From NCBI GenBank assembly GCA_002432715.1, contig DJGJ01000021.1:1761-19530 (forward strand): 17,770 bases of DNA. The letters run 5' to 3'. Shown in pieces: positions 1 through 6,115 of this stretch (the first letter of the stretch is position 1; the number at the start of each line of letters is the position of its first letter). The translations under genes were made by a program, and so were the position numbers. Under the pieces are notes generated by a model. It saw only the letters and a list, made by a program, of their open reading frames with translations, did not search any database and was not told where the DNA came from. Source of the stretch: Sphaerochaeta sp. UBA5849. GTDB taxonomy: Bacteria > Spirochaetota > Spirochaetia > Sphaerochaetales > Sphaerochaetaceae.

Positions 1-483
1 CTTGATCGGAAGGTAGGTCTTAGCTCACTTGGACTCATCAACAGCATGCGTGCGATCATATTTCCGGTGGCGGTCTCGACATTCAACCTGATCATCATCA
101 AGAACTATATGACCAGCATCCCGGTCTCGCTGATTGAGAGCGCAACCTTGGACGGCTGCAACGATGTGACGATTCTGCTTAAGATCGTCCTACCCCTCTC
201 AGTCTCCATCATTGCCGCAGTCACGTTGTTTTACTTTGTAAGTTATTGGAATAGGTATTTCGAGGTTATCATGTTCATCAATGACAGCCGCAAGTACACC
301 CTGCAGGTGGTCTTGCGCTCGCTGATGTTCGAGTCCGACGAGTCGCTCGGCGGTGGTCAGTATGTCTACAACAACCTGAAGATGGCAGTCATGGTACTGG
401 GCTTGCTTCCGGTTCTGATCATCTACCCGTTCGTCCAGAGACACTTTGTCTCAGGCCTCATGCTCGGAGGCGTCAAGGGTTGA
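1..483 (+). CDS. Carbohydrate ABC transporter permease, C-terminal part
   Basis: The reading frame is open from base 1, so the gene starts upstream of the window; 160 codons remain. The product is the C-terminal part of a binding-protein-dependent sugar ABC permease, of the LplC/YtcP kind by its style. The cytoplasmic EAA loop that docks the ATPase is visible as ESATLDGC followed by the typical KIVLPLS. Hydrophobic membrane spans flank it (around IIFPVAVSTFNLIII, SIIAAVTLFYFVSYW and MAVMVLGLLPVLIIYPF). The tail RHFVSGLMLGGVKG is the usual end of this family. Its ATPase and binding protein are not in the window. A strong terminator follows 45 bases after the stop, so this is the last gene of its operon. 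The substrate cannot be told from this fragment. Confidence 0.9.
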   Translation, partial: LDRKVGLSSLGLINSMRAIIFPVAVSTFNLIIIKNYMTSIPVSLIESATLDGCNDVTILLKIVLPLSVSIIAAVTLFYFVSYWNRYFEVIMFINDSRKYTLQVVLRSLMFESDESLGGGQYVYNNLKMAVMVLGLLPVLIIYPFVQRHFVSGLMLGGVKG

Positions 484-527
484 TACGGGGTAGGCTCTAC
501 TTCCAAATTCTTCTTCATTACCCCTTT

Positions 528-563
528 GCAGGTCGGCTTCAGACGAGGCCGGCCTGCTTTTTT
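528..563 (+). terminator. Rho-independent terminator of the ABC permease operon
   Basis: A 10-bp stem (GCAGGTCGGC with GCCGGCCTGC, one G-U pair) closes a 10-base loop and is followed directly by six T. It lies 45 bases after the permease stop codon and separates the sugar transport operon from the defence island. Confidence 0.9.
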
Positions 564-791
564 ACTCTCTGTGTTCAAGCAATTATTTCTCTCTCTGTAC
601 TACGATCGGCCAACAAGAATATTTGTTGGTTTATACAGACATCCAGCAGACTCTAGACGAGATAGAGAACAGTTCTATGAGTAATTTCTGGATAGCTATT
701 GTAAAATATACATCTAATTGAGGATTTTTCTCATTTAGTTGTTTACTTTTATCAAATTTAGCATATATTTGGAGCTAAAAGGAGAGGAACA
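564..791. other. AT-rich intergenic stretch at the left island edge
   Basis: No gene is seen here. The stretch is visibly richer in A and T than the permease gene. It holds a small inverted repeat (CCAACAA at 610-616 with TTGTTGG at 623-629, followed by TTTAT) that could be a weak second terminator, and a plausible promoter close to the next gene. No tRNA, integrase or attachment-site repeat was recognised. Confidence 0.5.
742..769 (+). promoter_or_regulatory. Possible sigma-70 promoter of the ATPase/RloB pair
   Basis: TTTACT at 742-747 and TATATT at 764-769 are separated by 16 bases and sit just upstream of the AAAAGGAG ribosome binding site of the ATPase gene. The match is fair only, and the surrounding AT-richness makes chance matches likely. 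Confidence 0.35.
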
Positions 792-2072
792 ATGCTTTTA
801 CAATTCAATTTCAAGAACTTCAAGTCCTTTCGCGATGATGCAACGTTGGATATGACGGCAACAAAAATCACTGAGTTAAGCGGTCACGTAATACCTATAG
901 GTAATGAAAAAGTGCTTCCTGTTGCTTCAATTTATGGTGCGAATGCAAGTGGAAAATCCAACATACATGAAGCGTTTCGCTACATGGCTACGTATGTAGT
1001 CAGTTCTTTCAGTTTTGGAGGTGATGAGGGTGGTAGAAAAAATAAATCAGAGTTTCTCAAGCCAACCCCATTCCTATTTGATAATTCAACCAAGGATGCA
1101 GAATCTTCTTTCGAAGTGTATTTCATTACTTCCGAGGACCTTGGGTCGAAGACCTACCAATATGGGTTTACTGTTGATCAAAGCGGGATACAAGAGGAGT
1201 GGCTGAACTATAAGTCCAAATCTTCGCGTGGTAACTATACAATGATTTTCTCTCGGAAGGGTGAAACGCTCGATATGTCGGGCATTGCACCGAAAAGTCA
1301 AGAGAACCTGAAAATTGCACTGGAGAAAGAAACGCTGGTAGTTTCTCTAGGCGCGAAGCTGAAAATTGCAAAGCTGAAATTTATACGAGATTGGTTTCTC
1401 GGTAATGAGTTTGCAAATTTCGGACATCCAATTGAGAACTATTTCTTATCTACGCAACTTCCGAATGGATTCATCGAACAAGAAGCCGTTCAGAAAAAAG
1501 TACTTCAATATTTTTCTGCTTTCGATCCTTCCATCATTGGTTTCAACATCGAAACAGTTGAGACAAATGACGACAACAAGGTTTCCAAGGTGCATATCGA
1601 TGCGGTTCATGCAATGACTGATTCAAATCAAACAGCGGCTATTCCGTTAAAACTTGAATCGGCAGGGACTCTAAAAATGTTTGCAATCTACCCACTATTA
1701 CAAGAGGTTTTAGAAAGTGGTGGTGTCTTGTGTATTGATGAACTGGATGCCCGGCTTCATCCGTTGCTTGTACGAACGATAATTATATTGTTCCTGGATT
1801 CTGAGACAAATGCGAATCATGCTCAATTAATTTTTACCACACATGATGCCTTTCAACTCAGCAGCAATATTCTCCGACGGGATGAAGTGTGGTTTGTTGA
1901 GAAAAGCGAATCAGGAATTTCTTCTCTGTATTCATTAGTCGATTTTGTCGATGAGGATGGCTCAAAAATTCGCAAGGATGAGAATTATGAAAAGAATTAT
2001 CTACTTGGAAAGTATGGAGCAATTCCTACGATGAAAGCATTTGACATGTTCAAGGAGACTCTGGGTGACTGA
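792..2072 (+). CDS. AAA15-type ATPase, RloA/AbiLi-like defence ATPase
   Basis: This 426-residue cytoplasmic protein is an ABC/SMC-like ATPase of the AAA_15/AAA_21 (COG1106) group. Visible parts are the N-terminal FKNFKSF strand typical of the family, Walker A GANASGKSN at residues 49-57, an ABC-signature-like LESAGT near 288-293, Walker B VLCIDELD at 312-319 followed by ARLHP, and the switch histidine in TTHD at 349-352. The C-terminal RKDENYEKNYLLGKYGAIP stretch is characteristic of RloA-like proteins. The start is supported by AAAAGGAG upstream of the ATG. The downstream RloB-family gene overlaps its end by 8 bases, so the two form a translationally coupled pair. Such pairs occur in restriction loci and, as I recall, as the AbiL abortive infection system; PARIS uses a related ATPase with a different partner. 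A role in phage defence is inferred. Its partner is broken, so the system is probably inactive or variable. Confidence 0.85.
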   Translation: MLLQFNFKNFKSFRDDATLDMTATKITELSGHVIPIGNEKVLPVASIYGANASGKSNIHEAFRYMATYVVSSFSFGGDEGGRKNKSEFLKPTPFLFDNSTKDAESSFEVYFITSEDLGSKTYQYGFTVDQSGIQEEWLNYKSKSSRGNYTMIFSRKGETLDMSGIAPKSQENLKIALEKETLVVSLGAKLKIAKLKFIRDWFLGNEFANFGHPIENYFLSTQLPNGFIEQEAVQKKVLQYFSAFDPSIIGFNIETVETNDDNKVSKVHIDAVHAMTDSNQTAAIPLKLESAGTLKMFAIYPLLQEVLESGGVLCIDELDARLHPLLVRTIIILFLDSETNANHAQLIFTTHDAFQLSSNILRRDEVWFVEKSESGISSLYSLVDFVDEDGSKIRKDENYEKNYLLGKYGAIPTMKAFDMFKETLGD

Positions 2073-2689
2073 CAGAACAGGAAGACAGAAAACTCGAGAG
2101 CAACGTATGAAAAGACGTGTCCCTGAGTTGGGATACTATTTTATCGTTACGGATACGAAGGAGACCGAACAAAATTATATACTTGGCCTTAGAGACTCTT
2201 TTCCGGCTCACATCCAAGGGAAGCTAGTAATCAAAGTATGGAAAGCAAGAACTGTTGATCTTGTCGAGAAAGCTCTTGAGATGGCGTCGTTGCACCCGCA
2301 ATTTGGTGAGCCTTGGATTATTTTCGATCGCGATCAAGTCCCAAATTTTGATGCAATTATCACTGCGGCTCAACAACAAGGGATTCATGTTGGATGGTCA
2401 AATCCCTGCATTGAGATTTGGTTCCATGCCCACCCACCAGGAATCTGTTTCTTGTTGTGCCGGTTTTTCCAAGAAATACAAGCATATCGTTGACCAAACA
2501 TATGAAAAAGCAGACCGTTCAATCTATGAGAAACTCTGCAAATTCGGTAATGAGAATACCGCGATTTCAATCGCTGAGACAAAATATGCAGAATACAAAA
2601 ACCAGTGCATCACCCTTCCTTCCAAGATGTGCCCATGTACAACAGTTCACATACTCGTGAAAGAGCTCAAAGGAAAAGTCTCCCAATAG
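2065..2689 (+). pseudogene. RloB-family protein (AbiLii-like), frameshifted
   Basis: The start is taken as GTG at 2065, 8 bases after an AAGGAGA sequence lying inside the end of the ATPase gene. The first frame (2065-about 2440) gives family-like blocks: YYFIVTDTKETEQNYILGL, WIIFDRDQVPNFDAII and WSNPCIEIWFHAH, then runs into a stop at 2491-2493. The rest of the family, from MPTHQESVSCCAGFSKKY through MCPCTTVHILVKEL, continues in the next forward frame to the stop at 2687-2689. Restored, the protein would be about 207-212 residues, a normal RloB length. RloB proteins are thought to be TOPRIM-like effectors acting with the adjacent ATPase. The change of frame requires loss of 3n+2 or gain of 3n+1 bases near 2415-2440. 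Either the gene is inactivated or the base sequence has an error; there is no convincing programmed slip site. Confidence 0.8.
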
Positions 2690-2720
2690 AAAAGAAGCAA
2701 AGGATTACTTCAAGCGTATC

Positions 2721-2745
2721 AGGCCCTCCTCTCGGAGGGCCTTTC
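2721..2745 (+). terminator. Terminator after the RloB gene
   Basis: A perfect 9-bp stem (AGGCCCTCC with GGAGGGCCT) closes a TCTC loop and is followed by TTC. It lies between the RloB gene on the plus strand and the ATPase gene that ends at 2749 on the minus strand. It probably serves mainly the plus-strand pair, since the minus-strand exit lacks a T run. Confidence 0.7.
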
Positions 2746-2748
2746 TAT

Positions 2749-3963
2749 CTACTCCTCGAACAACTCCTCGAAAGTGGGAGTGCTATCAGTCGCATCCTCT
2801 TCGTATTTCTCCTCCTCCAACGCCCTGACCGTACTATTGCCTACCGAGTGGTAGAGATAGAGCTGGTCGAGGTACTCGATGGCGGTTCGGATCTTGGAAC
2901 GCAAAAGATAGCCGCTGCGATCGACTTGGGCGAGCATCGCCTTCAAATCGACATCGGGCTTCCAGTCATACGCCTTGCCGTGGAAGTCCACGATCTTCTC
3001 TAGAATCTGCTGGATTTCCCGGGGTGTCAGCGGCTTGAGCTGGGGAGCATTCACAATCGCATCGAGAACCGCCTTCATCGGCATCTGGTCTTCGGGGAAC
3101 AACTCCTCAAGATTCTGGTACTCCCCCTTGCCCTCGATCACATCCTCGATATAGGAGGAGCTGAATGCAAACAGGCTGAACGTCGCCTCCAGCTGCTTGG
3201 GAGGGAACAGGAAGGACGCAATCGTCTGGTAGGCCTTGGCACGGGCCTTCTTGCTCAAGCGACCGATCAACTCGGACTCATCGAAGAGCACCACCCAGCC
3301 CCGGTAGCCCAGCTGCCGGAACAGATGGCTGACAAAGGCGATGTAGTCCTTGGTATGCCGTGACTTCACGAAGTTCTGATTGAACGACACCTTTTCATTG
3401 AAAATCCTGCGATACATCTTCTTGATCATGGGATTGGGAACAAAGTCCCCTTCCATATCGGTACGCAGAAGGAACTGCTCCTCCTGGTCGTCGGTATGCA
3501 CATAGGAGCGCAAGAGGTAGTAGAGCCTATCGGTCTCAAGCTGCGTGGCTGCATAGAGCAACAGATCGTTGGTTAGCGGAACATTGGGAGTAAGCTTGTC
3601 CAGCTCCTGGGTGAACCCCGGCTGCAGATGTCCGGGCAGATACGTATTGCTGATCAGCTTTGGATAAACCAGATACGGCTTGTCCAGCGGAGTCTCCTTG
3701 CTCAGGGACACCACCGAAACCACCATGTTTCGTGCATGGGCAAGCGTATAGACAGTATTGAGCAGGTGGGTCTTGCCCTCGCCATACTTGCCGCTGAAAA
3801 TCATGGCATCGCTTAAGCCCTCTTCGCACACCTTGTCGAGCTTCTCGATGATGTTGCTCAATAAGTCGGCGCGCGCCTCACAGAAGTGATGCCCTATCGC
3901 CTTTGAAGGAATCCCCGAGCGCAGGGCCTCGATCATATGTCTTTCTTCATACCCCCAGCTCAT
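2749..3963 (-). CDS. BrxD-like (DUF2791) P-loop ATPase, second copy
   Basis: This 404-residue protein belongs to the BREX-type DUF2791 (PF10923) ATP-binding family. It opens with the family-typical helix ...MIEALRSGIPSKAIG. Walker A is GKYGEGKTH (about residues 58-66), with Walker B WVVLFDESEL about residues 223-232 and a following TFSLFAFSSSY strand that looks like a sensor. The tail is acidic (EEEKYEEDATDSTPTFEELFEE) and may be a docking segment. I choose ATG at 3963 rather than the in-frame ATG at 3984, because a perfect AGGAGG lies 6 bases before it. This start overlaps the upstream ATPase gene by 17 bases, so the two are translationally coupled. It is the last gene of a three-gene operon. 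The role is inferred to be an ATP-driven remodelling or loading step in a DNA-targeting defence complex with the neighbouring ATPase and the divergent helicase. Confidence 0.8.
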   Translation of the reverse strand: MSWGYEERHMIEALRSGIPSKAIGHHFCEARADLLSNIIEKLDKVCEEGLSDAMIFSGKYGEGKTHLLNTVYTLAHARNMVVSVVSLSKETPLDKPYLVYPKLISNTYLPGHLQPGFTQELDKLTPNVPLTNDLLLYAATQLETDRLYYLLRSYVHTDDQEEQFLLRTDMEGDFVPNPMIKKMYRRIFNEKVSFNQNFVKSRHTKDYIAFVSHLFRQLGYRGWVVLFDESELIGRLSKKARAKAYQTIASFLFPPKQLEATFSLFAFSSSYIEDVIEGKGEYQNLEELFPEDQMPMKAVLDAIVNAPQLKPLTPREIQQILEKIVDFHGKAYDWKPDVDLKAMLAQVDRSGYLLRSKIRTAIEYLDQLYLYHSVGNSTVRALEEEKYEEDATDSTPTFEELFEE

Positions 3964-5206
3964 ACTGTCCCTCCTCTGCATCATCCTTGAGCAACCCCAA
4001 TGTCGCCTGATTCACCAAACGCGGAATGGAAACCCCTCCCAGCTTTGCCTGCTTGATCAAGTTCCGGGCGGTCTGCTCATCAATGGGCTGAGTCTCTACA
4101 TTGATATGTTGAACGAACGAGGCCAGTTTTTGGCTCATCTCAACCAGCATATCCGGTGTGTATACCTGCATGGCCACCGCATCGAGATCAATGATGTCGG
4201 TGAACTTGTTGATCCTATCGGATACCACCTCGTTCTGGATGCGCATCCACAGCGCCTGATAAGCCTTCAGGCCGGCATTCTCATTATCGATGAGCTCTCG
4301 GCCGAACCCGAACACCACAAAGAAGTGATTGAACGTGTCGATGTCGTCTATGAGCTGGCGGATGCTCTCATAGGTATCCTCACGCTTCATCTTCGTATAG
4401 TGAAAGGGATTCATACCCGAATTGTCCACCATGACATCCAAATCATCGACGGTGACAACCAGGCCGTTGTACCCGGCAAGGTGCACCAGTTCCGCAAGCG
4501 AGCGCAACAGGTTGCGTGCATTGTACTTGGTGATCCTGCTTGGAGCCATTCCCAAGGGCCTGAGGCTGGTCATGCGGATCTTCTTATCCCCGTGCAACCA
4601 CCCGAGGACCAGGTCCTTGTTTGCCTGCTCAAGAGCAGGGTGGCCAAGCAAGGAACCGCAGAGCAGACTGCACGCAAGGCTGAAGTTGTTGTCCATCCGG
4701 CGGTTGTCCAGAAACATCTGCTTCAGCTGGTTGCGAATCTCGCGCCTGGTAAGACCGTCGGCCAAGCCTTCAATTGCCAACCGATCCAAGAATGTAGAAC
4801 CGGGTTCAATATCCTTGGCCGAAAATCCCATCGCCTCAACAATCCGATCACTGCAGCGCTCAAGCAGGCTCATTACATCAGCTTGCTTGAGCACCTCCAA
4901 GTAGAACTCACGAAAGTCATGGAGCCAGAGCGCCCGCGCAGAGAGGGAAACCGTTAAATATCCCTCCTGTTTGGCAACAGATTGAAACAAGTGCAGGCAG
5001 TGGGTCTTGCCGCTGCCCTTGCCGCCGGTCAAGAACTTAATCTTGCTGCCGCCTTGCAGAATGAACTGTTGCAGGTACTTCTCCCGCCAAAAGTCGGTGA
5101 GGAATTGGACCCCAACCGTAAGCTGGCCGAGCAACTCCTCACTATCGGGAACCTCGCCTTGCGATAGCTGGGCAATGGTTGCGCTGATTCGTGTCTCTGT
5201 CTCCAT
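3947..5206 (-). CDS. BrxD-like (DUF2791) P-loop ATPase, first copy
   Basis: This is a 419-residue ATPase of the same broad DUF2791/BrxD class as the next gene but strongly diverged from it. Walker A is GGKGSGKTH at residues 61-69, Walker B GLVVTVDDLDV at 248-258, and the stretch HFFVVFGFGREL at 294-305 resembles the post-Walker-B sensor strand. The domain after it carries AVAMQVYTPDMLVEMSQKLASF, analogous to the LTPREIQQILEKI segment of the downstream copy, and ends with a helical domain (GGVSIPRLVNQATLGLL) like the lid of AAA+ ATPases. A GAGG ribosome binding site 6 bases before the ATG overlaps the stop region of the upstream gene; the gap between those genes is only 11 bases. Two non-identical ATPases in a row suggest a hetero-oligomer, which is inference. 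DUF2791 proteins are known from BREX type 2 and, as far as I recall, from TerB-associated systems. Confidence 0.75.
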   Translation of the reverse strand: METETRISATIAQLSQGEVPDSEELLGQLTVGVQFLTDFWREKYLQQFILQGGSKIKFLTGGKGSGKTHCLHLFQSVAKQEGYLTVSLSARALWLHDFREFYLEVLKQADVMSLLERCSDRIVEAMGFSAKDIEPGSTFLDRLAIEGLADGLTRREIRNQLKQMFLDNRRMDNNFSLACSLLCGSLLGHPALEQANKDLVLGWLHGDKKIRMTSLRPLGMAPSRITKYNARNLLRSLAELVHLAGYNGLVVTVDDLDVMVDNSGMNPFHYTKMKREDTYESIRQLIDDIDTFNHFFVVFGFGRELIDNENAGLKAYQALWMRIQNEVVSDRINKFTDIIDLDAVAMQVYTPDMLVEMSQKLASFVQHINVETQPIDEQTARNLIKQAKLGGVSIPRLVNQATLGLLKDDAEEGQYELGV

Positions 5207-5217
5207 CTGCTACCTCA

Positions 5218-5982
5218 CTAAAAAAATCTGATCGTAGCCAAAAAATGCTCTGCACCACTACGGTCGAGAATGCGAAGCGTCTTATTGCTGTTGCGGCTCG
5301 GGCCGAACTGATAGCTTCTCCCGCCCTTGACCTCCACCAGCTCGTTGTCGAACAAGCGGGCGATATCGAAAGCATAGCTTTGCTGGTCGTAGTCCTTGCG
5401 GAATCGGCTCATCGGCACCAAATACTTGTACAGCGTGGTCAGATAGAGGTCCGACCCGGCGGGCTTGTTCAAATTCAGGAGAGCAAGGTCGTAAGCCGCA
5501 GCCAACTCATTGGCGAACTGAGCCGCATTGAAACTGGCTTTGTACAGCTTTTCCTGTCCGGCCTTGATCAAACCGACCAAGGAGGAAGGCCTCAGACATG
5601 AGACCTTCTTGCGGTCGACATAGACCTCTTGGTTCTCTACATCGATGCGTACCGTGTAGGGAAACATCTCAAAGAGAGGGAATGAACCAATGACATCAAC
5701 ACCCTTCTTTGCACATTCAGCAAGCAACTGCTCGGTAAAGAGACCGCTTTGGAGGTACTCTTTGGCATCAAAACCGTCAAGCAACGCATGCATGTCGGAA
5801 ACAAGGGACTCGACATCCTTGCTTAGCTGACTGAGCTGGGTGGTATCGGAAAGGGAGCGGAAGACATCACCACTCTCCATCTGCTTGGCAATAGACTTTT
5901 GCAACTTGGCTACACTTTTGAGCTTATCTTTCAAGGCCTTCTCAAAATCCTGATATTCTCCATACAAGGTATCGTAATCCAT
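5218..5982 (-). CDS. Coiled-coil protein of unknown family, first gene of the ATPase operon
   Basis: This 254-residue protein matches no family I recognise. The first 70 residues are rich in charged heptad-like helices (YQDFEKALKDKLKSVAKLQKSIAKQ, then LSQLSKDVESLVSDMHALLDGF) and look like a coiled coil. A mixed alpha/beta region follows with a strand pair (YTVRIDVENQEVYVDRKKV, residues 109-127), and the C-terminal half has a helical block (FANELAAAYDLALLNLNK) and a basic, glycine-rich end. There is no signal peptide, membrane span or visible TerB motif. I choose ATG at 5982 because GAAGGAGA stands just before it; longer in-frame starts would extend into the promoter. A near-consensus promoter lies 30-60 bases upstream. 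By position it takes the place of the TerB component of Shango-like loci, so it may be an adaptor or target-recognition subunit; that is inference only. Confidence 0.7.
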   Translation of the reverse strand: MDYDTLYGEYQDFEKALKDKLKSVAKLQKSIAKQMESGDVFRSLSDTTQLSQLSKDVESLVSDMHALLDGFDAKEYLQSGLFTEQLLAECAKKGVDVIGSFPLFEMFPYTVRIDVENQEVYVDRKKVSCLRPSSLVGLIKAGQEKLYKASFNAAQFANELAAAYDLALLNLNKPAGSDLYLTTLYKYLVPMSRFRKDYDQQSYAFDIARLFDNELVEVKGGRSYQFGPSRNSNKTLRILDRSGAEHFLATIRFF

Positions 5983-6010
5983 GGCATCTCCTTCACTGTA
6001 TATTGGTAAA

Positions 6011-6039
6011 ATCATAGAGTATGAACAGAAGCTGTTCAA
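6011..6039 (-). promoter_or_regulatory. Promoter of the three-gene ATPase operon, with an operator-like palindrome in its spacer
   Basis: On the minus strand TTGAAC (6034-6039) and TATGAT (6011-6016) are separated by exactly 17 bases, a near-ideal sigma-70 promoter. The spacer is largely occupied by the palindrome TGAACAG-AAG-CTGTTCA at 6022-6038, which overlaps the -35 box. A repressor bound there would block the promoter, so the operon looks regulated rather than simply constitutive. The regulator is unknown. Confidence 0.7.
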
Positions 6040-6066
6040 TCCTAAAAGGAAAAAAACAATACATTG

Positions 6067-6086
6067 CCATAGCAAGGCTGCTATGG
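6067..6086. repeat. Perfect inverted repeat in the divergent region, in or upstream of the helicase leader
   Basis: CCATAGCA (6067-6074) and TGCTATGG (6079-6086) form a perfect 8-bp inverted repeat around AGGC, ending 12 bases before the AAGGAGAG ribosome binding site of the helicase. It could be an operator or a leader hairpin. No T run follows, so it is not a classical terminator. Confidence 0.55.
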
Positions 6087-6115
6087 TAGGGTGACAGAAG
6101 GAGAGTACCTAAGCG

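Noticed and set aside
2415..2445. Programmed ribosomal frameshift in the RloB gene
   Set aside because: A forward +1 shift would be needed; the codons present offer no classical slippery site and no stimulatory hairpin or stop codon is placed at the tract. A deletion explains both overlapping peptides better.
4106..4957. Plus-strand open frame of 283 codons opposite the first DUF2791 ATPase
   Set aside because: It is antisense to a gene with clear Walker motifs, and it shows no family pattern or ribosome binding site.
6022..6038. LexA/SOS box in the ATPase operon promoter
   Set aside because: GAAC-N7-GTTC does not fit the GAAC-N4-GTTC box of Bacillus or CTGT-N8-ACAG of E. coli; the spirochaete LexA motif in this lineage is not known to me, so only an unnamed operator is claimed.
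5983..6075. Longer start for the coiled-coil protein with a hydrophobic N-terminus resembling a signal peptide
   Set aside because: The extension lies over the -10/-35 promoter, and ATG 5982 has a strong ribosome binding site; the hydrophobic stretch is a translation of promoter DNA.
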